Source of the DNA: Clostridiales bacterium
GTDB lineage: Bacteria > Bacillota > Clostridia > Tissierellales > Sedimentibacteraceae
Reading direction: 5' to 3'
Assembly (NCBI GenBank): GCA_003483345.1
Contig: DMWH01000109.1
Span: forward strand, 1 to 8,021
Length of the DNA stretch: 8,021 nt
Each line of letters opens with the position of its first letter. The first letter of the stretch is position 1. Below are positions 1-5,932 of this stretch, one piece after another. A model generated the notes under the pieces. That model had not been told where the DNA came from, ran no database searches, and saw only the letters and a program-made list of their open reading frames with translations. The translations under genes and the position numbers were made by a program.

Positions 1-116
1 CTTTATCTTTTTCATGTAACATTTAAAAAAAATATGTTTCAGTTTGAAAATTGCAATAAATAATTTAACACTAATTGTGACAAAACAACTCTAAAAACCC
101 CCATCAAAAGAACCTT
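1..116. other. AT-rich left edge, no supported gene
   Basis: No convincing gene is visible. On the minus strand an ATG at 20-22 opens a frame that runs off the window edge (M-L-H-E-K-D-K), but it has no ribosome binding site and is too short to judge. Its position, roughly 95 bp beyond the 20-bp repeats at 117-189 and pointing away from them, would fit a transposase gene that begins outside the window. That is inference only. Confidence 0.3.
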
Positions 117-189
117 TCGCTAAAACGTGGCAGCAATCGCTAAAACGTGCGATCTTTCGCTAAAATGTGGAGGCTTTCGCTAAAAAGTG
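117..189 (+). repeat. four tandem 20-bp repeats, core TCGCTAAAACGTG
   Basis: Copies start at 117, 137, 157 and 177, an exact period of 20 bp. Each has the 13-bp core TCGCTAAAACGTG followed by a variable 7-bp spacer. The third copy reads AATGTG and the fourth AAAGTG in place of AACGTG. Constant cores with diverged spacers indicate conserved protein-binding sites rather than simple tandem duplication. Plasmid iterons and the multiple terminal repeats of IS21-family elements both look like this. No replication or transposase gene is visible in the window to decide between them. Confidence 0.85.
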
Positions 190-287
190 CAAATTCAAAA
201 CACATCAACTTCATATTTTTATTCGATTTAATACTCTCACTAGAGACAAAAAGCCTAAAAAAGAGTTGTTTTTTGATATTTTGGCAT

Positions 288-318
288 AAAAAAAGGCCTG
301 ATACACTGTATCAAACCT
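288..318 (-). terminator. intrinsic terminator closing the defence operon
   Basis: Read on the minus strand, an 11-bp stem (AGGTTTGATAC / GTATCAGGCCT, two G-U wobbles) with a 3-nt loop is followed by seven Ts at 294-288. It lies about 100 nt downstream of the last TIR gene and is the first terminator met by the long minus-strand gene series. Its stem contains one of only two GGCC sites in the window. Confidence 0.85.
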
Positions 319-357
319 ATGCTTACAATATGGCAAAGATGAACCATTTTAATACAA

Positions 358-386
358 TGCACACCTTTTGCACACCCTTGCACACC
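358..386 (+). repeat. three TGCACACC repeats at 10-11 bp spacing
   Basis: TGCACACC occurs at 358-365, 369-376 and 379-386, at intervals of 11 and 10 bp, about one helical turn. The three copies would therefore face the same side of the DNA. They lie between the stop codon of the last TIR gene and its terminator, so they could be a DNA-bound protein site, for example recombinase arm sites, or a feature of the mRNA 3' end. The function is unknown. Confidence 0.7.
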
Positions 387-420
387 CTGATTCGTATAAG
401 CCACTTATCTATAATTAATA

Positions 421-1035
421 TTAATTTGAATTTTTTCTTCTTAGTGGAGCAGATAAATCATATTCTATTGTTTTTCTTCTCATGTATGCAAAATCGACTA
501 ACTCTTGAAGCAAAAAAGGATTATTTGAAATTGTATTCCAATTGACAAAAGTAATATCAGAATGCTTTGTAACTAATGAAGCAATTAGTCTTGAAGGTAA
601 ATCTGGATATGCAGACTCGTACTCACTTCTTTTAGTAAACGTGGTCCATTTTGTGTTTGGAGCTACTATTTCTTTTTCTCTATCCTCAACAGCTCTAATA
701 TTATTTCTACAAGAAGGCAAATTAACCACTAAAATTCCCATCTTAGGATTCTTTTCAGTATCATACATTGCAGCATGTAGTTCCCAATCAATATATTTTC
801 TATATTTAGTATTGCTGCCACAAAGCAATACTAAAACTGTAGCATCCTTAATGTATTCATCTCTGATTTTTACACGGATTGCTTCATCCGTTAAATATGT
901 ATCATCAATATCTCCATCATTTACAGAATAATCATCAAATAAATTATAAATCTCATTCCATTTTGCTATTTCATTTTTGTAAAACTGGTCATCAGCGTGA
1001 TAATAACTTATAAAAACTTTATGTCTATTTATCAT
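421..1035 (-). CDS. ThsB-like TIR domain protein (second TIR of the module)
   Basis: A 204-residue protein of the DUF1863 / ThsB TIR-like type. The TIR fold opens with KVFISYYHADD at residues 6-16. The central strand VLVLLCGSNT at 67-76 leads to the family's conserved D-W-E motif (DWELHAAM, 83-90), where E85 is the expected catalytic glutamate. Proteins of this family in Thoeris defence use NAD to make a cyclic-ADPR-type signal after phage infection. That activity is inferred here, not shown. The ATG at 1035 follows AAAGGAAG by about 9 nt, and the gene overlaps the preceding membrane-protein gene by 11 nt, suggesting translational coupling. The roughly 70 residues after about position 130 are less TIR-typical and may carry the sensor specificity. 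It is the last gene before the terminator at 288-318. There is no signal peptide or membrane segment, so it should be cytosolic. Confidence 0.85.
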   Translation of the reverse strand: MINRHKVFISYYHADDQFYKNEIAKWNEIYNLFDDYSVNDGDIDDTYLTDEAIRVKIRDEYIKDATVLVLLCGSNTKYRKYIDWELHAAMYDTEKNPKMGILVVNLPSCRNNIRAVEDREKEIVAPNTKWTTFTKRSEYESAYPDLPSRLIASLVTKHSDITFVNWNTISNNPFLLQELVDFAYMRRKTIEYDLSAPLRRKNSN

Positions 1036-1669
1036 GTTTTTTTACTTCCTTTACTTGTTTTTTCTTAGTATCAGAAAATGCAATCTCGCGCAATTTATCA
1101 CTATATTTTATTACTTTTTCATTAATTGATAATAAATCGTTCGATAACTCTTCATAATAAGGATAACTCTTTTGAATATCTACTGGATTATTACCTTTCA
1201 ATTTATCGTTTTCTGTTATATTATCGTACCATTTACTATAACGAACACCCCATTTTGTTAAATATGGTCTCATTACTTCATTTAAAAACCTTACAATCAA
1301 GTCTACTAATTCACCATCGCTATTTAATTTATTAACAGGTATTTCTTTCAACAATTCACGAGTGTCTGTAAAACACTTATAATATGAATCATTTATAACA
1401 CGTATATTATCAACATCTAAATTAATTTTAGTTGCAAGAACTCGAGTATTAATATCAACCCATATTCTAAAAGCAATTTGTTGATGAATCTTATTACATT
1501 TTAAACGAATAGTCCCACCTGTTAATCCAAGTTCGCATTCATCAATATCAAAATTCAACTTTTTTAATCTTTTTTTGCTGCAAAAATATACAATTATAGC
1601 AATAATACTAAGTATCGCAATTATTAGCGTACCAATATCCAAAGTTATAGAAAAATCATAATAGCACAT
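1025..1669 (-). CDS. single-pass membrane protein of unknown family, candidate TIR-module effector
   Basis: A 214-residue protein with one hydrophobic helix at about residues 12-30, followed at once by the basic stretch KKRLKK. By the positive-inside rule this puts the N-terminus outside and the remaining 180 residues in the cytosol. The cytosolic part shows no SIR2, macro, SLOG, nuclease or caspase motif that I can see. Its most family-like stretches are an RIWVDINTR segment near residues 68-76 and a charged, Trp-rich stretch near 138-148 (TKWGVRYSKWY). I have an uncertain recollection of similar uncharacterised proteins in other Bacillota. The ATG at 1669 follows AGGAG by 7 nt, and only 3 nt separate it from the upstream TIR stop. 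Being embedded between two TIR genes makes it the natural candidate for a signal-triggered membrane effector. That role is inference. Confidence 0.8.
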   Translation of the reverse strand: MCYYDFSITLDIGTLIIAILSIIAIIVYFCSKKRLKKLNFDIDECELGLTGGTIRLKCNKIHQQIAFRIWVDINTRVLATKINLDVDNIRVINDSYYKCFTDTRELLKEIPVNKLNSDGELVDLIVRFLNEVMRPYLTKWGVRYSKWYDNITENDKLKGNNPVDIQKSYPYYEELSNDLLSINEKVIKYSDKLREIAFSDTKKKQVKEVKKHDK

Positions 1670-1672
1670 ACA

Positions 1673-2191
1673 CTAACTCCTATTATATTTCATTTGTTGT
1701 CTTGAATTATCTGCTTTATTTTTAATAGAATTCTTTTCATTAAAAGCATCATTAATAATTTGAGAAAAATTTTGTATAGCATAACTCCAAGAATATATTT
1801 TACTGTAACCGGACTTAACATTGTCTGCTAATCTAGCTGGTATATCTTCATATCTAAATTTATTCCCTGCATCAAGTCGATATTCTGGTAACACTATTCC
1901 CAAAAGCGCAGATCTTCCATTAATGCTTTCTCTTAAACCAGCATATATCTCCCAATCGACATGCTTTCTTTTGTACGTATTAGGTCCAATTAAAACAACA
2001 ATTATAGATGAGTCTGTTATCTTATCTTCCCTAATAAGCCTTTTAACATATTCATCAGAATCATCAGGATCATATTCTCCATTTTCAACTGATTTATTTA
2101 TGAATAAATACGAAAACCTATCCACAAGATATCTTTTGTATCTGTCATCATCTTTGTGGTAAAAACTAATAAATATTTTATGTTTTTCCAT
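1673..2191 (-). CDS. ThsB-like TIR domain protein (first TIR of the module)
   Basis: A 172-residue protein when started at the ATG at 2191. This start is chosen over an in-frame codon at 2269 because a perfect AAGGAGG lies 8 nt upstream (2200-2206) and because the TIR fold begins at once with KIFISFYHKDD (residues 5-15). The core strand IIVVLIGPNT (63-72) precedes DWEIYAGL (79-86), in which E81 is the expected NAD-cleaving glutamate. The domain order matches the TIR protein at 421-1035, but the two are clearly diverged and especially different after the D-W-E motif, so this is not a recent duplication. The ribosome binding site starts directly after the restriction endonuclease stop (16 nt between genes), placing the TIR module on the same transcript as the restriction-modification genes. 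It is probably cytosolic and probably makes a nucleotide signal. Confidence 0.85.
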   Translation of the reverse strand: MEKHKIFISFYHKDDDRYKRYLVDRFSYLFINKSVENGEYDPDDSDEYVKRLIREDKITDSSIIVVLIGPNTYKRKHVDWEIYAGLRESINGRSALLGIVLPEYRLDAGNKFRYEDIPARLADNVKSGYSKIYSWSYAIQNFSQIINDAFNEKNSIKNKADNSRQQMKYNRS

Positions 2192-2207
2192 TGTGTTGTC
2201 CTCCTTA

Positions 2208-3161
2208 TTACTTCCAACTGCAATTAATTGATATGATAGTAGTTGGCATTCCAATAATTTGAATATCAAATTTTAAACTTGTTTCAACTAGTGTTGAAGC
2301 GTTATGGATTCTAAAACTAAATTGCCAGCCATTATCCATATATAACTCAACAGTATTCTTACTATTTGGTTTGAATCCTAAACTAACAATTCTTGTGGGT
2401 AAATTAGTAATAGGTATCTCAATAGCAGGTTTAGTACTCTTTGATGACTGATTTAGTGTCCCATGAAGATTGAATGCTTGAATTTGTGTTGTTCTTCTGG
2501 CATCCATACTTATAACTTTATAAAAATCAAATTCACCCAGTAGATACTCAACCATCTTCTTTGGTGTTGTTGAATCCAATTTATTTTGTCTGTTTATTTC
2601 ATCCATAAATGCTTTTAATAAAGGAACATATACATCGTCTTCCTTTGCTGGTAACTCTTTCCACTCTTTGTTTTGTATCTTCATAGTTTCAAGATAATCA
2701 AAAATAGAAGAAACTATATTCCAATAATCACTTGTGCATTTTCTACCAAACCATTTTTGACTAAAATCTAATGTTTTAGCTAATCTACTATGCTTAACTG
2801 CAAAATGGTTGTGTTTAATACTTAGTCCAATTTCCCAGTTGATTCCACTTCTTAGAATAATAATATCCCTTGCATCCCCTTCTTCACCTTTAGAATCAGG
2901 TTGTAAATATAAATTTAGAGTATCTTCAGAATCTTCTACAATTAATGGCTCTAGGTCAAAAAGTGTGTCAACAACAGATACGGCACTAAGTGCTAAATTT
3001 CCTTGCAACATTTCATCAATATTATTCCAGGCATTTTTGGCAGCGATAAAACTGCTATTTTGTTCAATTACACATTTTCTATGTCTTTTAATTTCATTAT
3101 ATAAAACAGTTAAGCAAATATACTCATATGCTCTTCCATGATCATTACTTTGATTGCTCAT
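2208..3161 (-). CDS. HaeIII-type type II restriction endonuclease (predicted GGCC)
   Basis: A 317-residue protein that I recognise as close to R.HaeIII along its whole length. It shares the opening [14 protein letters not shown], the [11 protein letters not shown] segment (35-45), the stretch [19 protein letters not shown] (109-127), KMVEYLLG and the C-terminal [14 protein letters not shown] region. D96/D99, E110 and K116 are plausible catalytic residues of a PD-(D/E)xK-like centre, but I cannot confirm this from sequence alone. The enzyme would cut unmethylated GGCC in invading DNA. The ATG at 3161 has AAAGGAG 8 nt upstream; an earlier in-frame codon at 3188 lies inside the methyltransferase gene and lacks this signal. 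The start codon overlaps the methyltransferase stop as ATGA, a typical arrangement for coupled translation. The length matches the family, with no sign of truncation. Confidence 0.93.
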   Translation of the reverse strand: MSNQSNDHGRAYEYICLTVLYNEIKRHRKCVIEQNSSFIAAKNAWNNIDEMLQGNLALSAVSVVDTLFDLEPLIVEDSEDTLNLYLQPDSKGEEGDARDIIILRSGINWEIGLSIKHNHFAVKHSRLAKTLDFSQKWFGRKCTSDYWNIVSSIFDYLETMKIQNKEWKELPAKEDDVYVPLLKAFMDEINRQNKLDSTTPKKMVEYLLGEFDFYKVISMDARRTTQIQAFNLHGTLNQSSKSTKPAIEIPITNLPTRIVSLGFKPNSKNTVELYMDNGWQFSFRIHNASTLVETSLKFDIQIIGMPTTIISINCSWK

Positions 3162-4165
3162 TTTTCCAACTCCTTTTTGATAGCACACGCAATTTCAAAT
3201 GCTAAATTAACAGGTACTGCATTTCCAATCATTTTATATCCATTATCGACATTTTCATAAATGAACTTAAAACTATCAGGGAACCCTTGTATTCTGGCTG
3301 CTTCTCTAACAGTCAATCGTCTATACAAATCTTTTTTTTCTTTAACAAACTCACATTTGTCCTTACCAACCTTTACCATCTTAGGTGCTGATGGATGAAG
3401 TTGAGTTTGTCTTCCAGATGCTTGAATTGTAAATGCCTGTTCATTCCAATCTTTTACTCTATTTCTACTCATAAATATTGGAGAATATTCGCCAACAAAA
3501 TACTCGTTGTTATTAATTGATTCTGGATTATGATAATTTCTCTTTAAAGCTGGTATTGCAGTATCTTTTAAATCCCAAATCACATCTCTTAACGTTAATT
3601 TGCTTTCATCATCTTCAGTAGAGCCTTTTGGAAAATGGAATTTAATATTAAGATCTTTCCTAAAGCCAATATAAAAAACTCTTTTTCTTTCTTGAGCTAC
3701 GCCATAATTTTTTGCATTAACAAGTGTTAAAGACACATCATATCCTGCTTCGTCAAACAAAGAGATGATATTCTTAACTGCCTCAGAATGCCTATTAGCT
3801 AGCATCCCACTAACATTTTCGGCTAAAAAGAATTTTGGCTTAAACTCTTTTAAAATTCTAATATAATCAAAGAAAAGTTGTCCTCTAGCATCCTCGATTC
3901 CTCTAAGCGCTCCTGCTTCTGACCACGATTGACAAGGTGGACCGCCTATAATTCCATCAACATTGCCATCACCAAGATATTTTTCTATATCTTTTTTTGT
4001 GATTTGTCTAACATCACCTTCAATAAGTTTTGTAGAAGGATGATTGATTTTAAATGTTTCATATATTGTTTTATCGAACTCGTTCGCTACAGGTATTTCA
4101 AAACCGGCTTTTTCAAACCCTAAATCAAGTCCACCGCAGCCACTAAAAAGACTAATTATTCTCAT
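3158..4165 (-). CDS. HaeIII-type DNA (cytosine-5) methyltransferase (predicted GGCC)
   Basis: A 335-residue C5-cytosine methyltransferase with all expected motifs: the AdoMet-binding [11 protein letters not shown] (7-17); the catalytic GGPPCQSW with C78; ENV (116-118); the QERKR stretch (158-162); a target-recognition region that includes [11 protein letters not shown] (248-258); the [16 protein letters not shown] region (282-297); and [12 protein letters not shown] (309-320). The overall sequence and recognition region resemble M.HaeIII, so it should methylate GGCC and protect the host from the adjacent endonuclease. I chose the ATG at 4165 because GTGAGG lies about 9 nt upstream and the protein then starts MRIISLFSG, as M.HaeIII does. 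A GTG at 4180 is the alternative. It overlaps the XRE gene by 14 nt and the endonuclease gene by 4 nt. Placing the methyltransferase before the nuclease favours protection before cutting. Confidence 0.95.
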   Translation of the reverse strand: MRIISLFSGCGGLDLGFEKAGFEIPVANEFDKTIYETFKINHPSTKLIEGDVRQITKKDIEKYLGDGNVDGIIGGPPCQSWSEAGALRGIEDARGQLFFDYIRILKEFKPKFFLAENVSGMLANRHSEAVKNIISLFDEAGYDVSLTLVNAKNYGVAQERKRVFYIGFRKDLNIKFHFPKGSTEDDESKLTLRDVIWDLKDTAIPALKRNYHNPESINNNEYFVGEYSPIFMSRNRVKDWNEQAFTIQASGRQTQLHPSAPKMVKVGKDKCEFVKEKKDLYRRLTVREAARIQGFPDSFKFIYENVDNGYKMIGNAVPVNLAFEIACAIKKELEK

Positions 4166-4373
4166 TTGTTGATACCTCACATAGTTCTATATTATTTTGA
4201 TTTAACAATTCTTCTAATTTAACTTTTGCTATTATTGTAGGTTCATAATGACCATTTTCCCATCTATTAACAGATGGATATGAAACAACAAGCATATCAG
4301 CTAGTTCTTGTTGTGAAATATTAAGTTTTGCTCTCAATTTTCTTATTGCACTAGGGTAATCTTTTCTATTCAT
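4152..4373 (-). CDS. small XRE-family HTH regulator, possible controller of the R-M/TIR operon
   Basis: A 73-residue single-domain helix-turn-helix protein. Residues 8-55 form the XRE/Cro-type domain, with the recognition region around [22 protein letters not shown] (20-41) and the usual W-E-N-G/P-P pattern. The ATG at 4373 has GGAGGT 6 nt upstream. It is the first gene after an extended -10 promoter and overlaps the methyltransferase start by 14 nt. Type II restriction-modification systems often have small XRE controller (C) proteins that repress the operon and time nuclease expression. This gene sits where such a protein would control both the R-M and TIR genes. It could instead act only on a neighbouring promoter. 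An imperfect palindrome in its leader (4388-4400) is a candidate operator. Confidence 0.85.
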   Translation of the reverse strand: MNRKDYPSAIRKLRAKLNISQQELADMLVVSYPSVNRWENGHYEPTIIAKVKLEELLNQNNIELCEVSTNENN

Positions 4374-4384
4374 TTCTTACCTCC

Positions 4385-4407
4385 ATCATATGTATCATAT
4401 TATATCA
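4385..4407 (-). promoter_or_regulatory. extended -10 promoter with candidate operator
   Basis: On the minus strand TGATATAAT (4407-4399) is a perfect extended -10 element; no good -35 is present. Transcription would start at about 4392. Directly over the start lies the imperfect palindrome ATATG-TAT-CATAT (4388-4400), also readable as two direct ATCATAT copies (4385-4391 and 4394-4400) 9 bp apart. This is a natural place for the XRE protein to bind and shut off its own promoter. Binding is inference. Confidence 0.65.
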
Positions 4408-4427
4408 CTTTATTAAACGAAAATCTA

Positions 4428-4997
4428 TTATTTGGAATTATATTTCTCTTTTTTTATTAAACTACATTTCATTAAAAAATCGGAGATATCCCCGACTTCA
4501 TATAATTGCATCAATTTATAAAATGATATTATACTTATTTCTCTTTCACCATCTTCATAACATCTAAGTGTTCTTGGATTAATTTCTGCAAATCTTGCAG
4601 CTTCATTTCTACATAATCCACATTCTTGCCTTTTAGTCTTTAATGCTATACCAAGTTGTTTAATATCAACTTCAAATAGTTTATGCTTTTTTGAATCAAT
4701 TACTATTATCTTCCAGTTTTCTAATATTTCGGGATGTAAAAGATGTTCTCGGTTATTAAAATATCCTTTTCTTACTGATTCTTCTAAATATGCTTTATCA
4801 TTATCATTTAATGAGCAGATAAATGTTTTATACTCAGCTACTATTTCTTCCGCTTCTTTAAATTTGTCGTATTCATCCCTCTTCCTTTCTTCAGAATAAT
4901 AATACTTATAAACTCTTATTAATTCCTTTGAAGAGAGATATGCCCTATACCATTTAAAGAAGTCACTTTCGTCGTGGAAGAAATAATGTCTACGCAT
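4428..4997 (-). CDS. unrecognised protein with C-terminal XRE-like HTH, partner of the AbiEi-like gene
   Basis: A 189-residue protein I do not recognise as a whole. The N-terminal 100 residues are rich in aromatic and charged residues (for example FFKWYRAYLSSKEL and YKYYYSEERKRDEYDKF) and look helical. Residues about 113-170 form an XRE-like HTH, with ALKTKRQECGLCRNEAARFAEINPRTLRCYEDGERE carrying the Q/E...R-x-YE-x-G pattern. The ATG at 4997 overlaps the upstream AbiEi-like stop by 8 nt (ATGCGTAG), with only a weak GAAGAAG upstream, so translation is probably coupled to that gene. In AbiE systems the second gene is a nucleotidyltransferase toxin (AbiEii), and none of its motifs are seen here. 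It could be a regulator, an antitoxin-like partner or an unknown toxin fused to an HTH. Confidence 0.75.
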   Translation of the reverse strand: MRRHYFFHDESDFFKWYRAYLSSKELIRVYKYYYSEERKRDEYDKFKEAEEIVAEYKTFICSLNDNDKAYLEESVRKGYFNNREHLLHPEILENWKIIVIDSKKHKLFEVDIKQLGIALKTKRQECGLCRNEAARFAEINPRTLRCYEDGEREISIISFYKLMQLYEVGDISDFLMKCSLIKKEKYNSK

Positions 4998-5631
4998 CGT
5001 GGTAGTACTTCTTCGCTATCTCTAGTGCCATATTTGGCACATGTAGTTTTGATAATAATTCATCTAGTGTTGCGATTGTTGAAAGTGAGTATCTTATATT
5101 TTTAACTATTGTTCTAAAACTAAAATCATCATAATATTGAAGATAATCTTGCAGAACTTCATAAATTCTTTTTAAGTCATAATCTATGATGTTCCTACCA
5201 TTTTGAATTAATTCTAAACAAATTATTAATTTCTTTATATGGTCATCAAACATTTCATCAAAAAGAATTAATTTATAATCATCTCCAATATTTTTAGTTG
5301 TTGTCTCCATTGCATTTGTATAAATGACAATTGGTTTTTCAGTATGTTCTGTAATCCCAAATTCATTATACATTTTATATCCAACTACTAGTCCTGTGTT
5401 TTCATTAGCATAAAAAGCAATAACAGGATCTTCCTTTATATTATCTGAACTAATTATGTATAAACCTTTTGAATATGGTTTAAGTATTCCTTCATCTTCA
5501 AGTCTAGATAAGATTTTACAGAAAGTCCTATATGGCACCATTTCAAAATGTTTTTTATGCTCATATGACATATCAAACATCATTCCAGGATTTTGTAAAC
5601 AATATTCTCTAATTGTTCTTGAATAGTTCAT
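4990..5631 (-). CDS. AbiEi / DUF6088-like winged-helix protein
   Basis: A 213-residue protein started at the ATG at 5631, which has AGGAGGTG 6 nt upstream; an earlier in-frame ATG at 5649 lies on the wrong side of this site. Residues 1-60 resemble the winged-helix N-terminus of AbiEi-type antitoxins and DUF6088 proteins: a short helix, then the R-T-F-C-K-I-L-S-R-L-E-D-E-G-I-L recognition region, then the wing G-L-Y-I-I. The middle (about 65-120) has the expected antitoxin-fold pattern, with N-T-G-L-V-V-G-Y and a run of short strands. The C-terminal half is helical and unrecognised. AbiEi proteins repress their own operon and neutralise the partner toxin. Here the partner is an HTH protein rather than AbiEii, so the role is open. 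It is the first gene of the eight-gene series. Family assignment comes from the sequence pattern only. Confidence 0.65.
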   Translation of the reverse strand: MNYSRTIREYCLQNPGMMFDMSYEHKKHFEMVPYRTFCKILSRLEDEGILKPYSKGLYIISSDNIKEDPVIAFYANENTGLVVGYKMYNEFGITEHTEKPIVIYTNAMETTTKNIGDDYKLILFDEMFDDHIKKLIICLELIQNGRNIIDYDLKRIYEVLQDYLQYYDDFSFRTIVKNIRYSLSTIATLDELLSKLHVPNMALEIAKKYYHDA

Positions 5632-5651
5632 AAAGCACCTCCTATGCATTC

Positions 5652-5660
5652 ATTATACCA
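5652..5660 (-). promoter_or_regulatory. extended -10 promoter of the AbiEi-like gene
   Basis: The minus strand reads TGGTATAAT (5660-5652), a perfect extended -10 with no clear -35. It would start transcription about 14 nt before the ATG at 5631, just leaving room for the AGGAGGTG ribosome binding site. No terminator is seen between this promoter and 318, so it could drive all eight genes. Confidence 0.65.
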
Positions 5661-5697
5661 TAAAATACATAAAAATGCGACAAATAGATAAAAAATA

Positions 5698-5710
5698 TAG
5701 ACAAGGTCTA
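5698..5710. promoter_or_regulatory. inverted repeat TAGAC-aag-GTCTA, candidate operator
   Basis: A perfect 5-bp inverted repeat with a 3-bp spacer lies about 40-50 bp upstream of the -10 element of the AbiEi-like gene. AbiEi-type proteins are known to autoregulate by binding inverted repeats near their promoter. The location suits this, but the arms are short and chance cannot be excluded. Confidence 0.35.
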
Positions 5711-5783
5711 CTTATATATACAATTTATCCAAGGTGCTAAAAGTGCAAAAAAGTAAGGTAAATAGCCACTTTTCAGCTTTTAC

Positions 5784-5819
5784 AAAATAAAAAACATACT
5801 GCAGAGTGACGCAGTATGT
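5784..5819 (-). terminator. strong intrinsic terminator, possibly bidirectional
   Basis: A perfect 9-bp stem (ACATACTGC at 5794-5802, GCAGTATGT at 5811-5819) with an 8-nt loop. On the minus strand it runs into TTTTTTATTT (5793-5784), ideal for ending transcripts from the zinc-ribbon gene. On the plus strand a looser T-run at 5823-5829 follows, so it may also act in that direction. It isolates the defence operon from upstream transcription. Confidence 0.85.
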
Positions 5820-5881
5820 CTACTTTTTTAACATGGCTTTATCGTTCAATATTAATACAAATCCAACACTTGGATATTTGA

Positions 5882-5932
5882 CCCGACAGTAGTTTGCTAT
5901 TTCCCCGACAGCACATAAGTCTCTACCCGACA
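5882..5932 (+). repeat. three CCCGACA repeats at exact 22-bp spacing
   Basis: CCCGACA occurs at 5882-5888, 5904-5910 and 5926-5932, exactly 22 bp apart, with unrelated sequence between except that ATAAG follows two of the sites. Conserved cores with diverged spacers and fixed phasing (two helical turns) indicate protein-binding sites. Iterons or the repeated transposase sites at an IS21-like end are the main options. It mirrors the 20-bp repeats beyond the other end of the defence island but has a different core. Confidence 0.75.

Noticed and set aside
117..189. CRISPR array
   Set aside because: The repeat is 13 bp with 7-bp spacers, far shorter than CRISPR repeats and spacers, and no cas gene is present.
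445..452. TGGAGCAG, identical to part of the tRNA 3' end at 7999-8006, as an attachment-site repeat
   Set aside because: Only 8 bp match, it lies within the TIR coding sequence, and one such match is not unlikely by chance in 8 kb on two strands.
147..545. Plus-strand open frame of 132 codons
   Set aside because: It spans the 20-bp repeats, the terminator and the antisense of a TIR gene's end, has no ribosome binding site, and its translation is low-complexity and hydrophobic without domain features.
1025..1669. Classification of the membrane protein as a Thoeris type II (TM-macro) effector
   Set aside because: No glycine-rich macro-domain loops are visible in the cytosolic part, and there is one N-terminal helix rather than a recognisable TM-macro layout.
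542..4123. Several plus-strand frames of 64-129 codons opposite the TIR, endonuclease and methyltransferase genes
   Set aside because: Each lies wholly antisense to a well-supported minus-strand gene, lacks a ribosome binding site and has no protein-like pattern; they are shadows of the real genes.
3158..4165. Mollicute code with TGA as tryptophan
   Set aside because: The methyltransferase ends at TGA exactly where its family ends, overlapping the next start codon, and its Trp in the CQSW motif is TGG.
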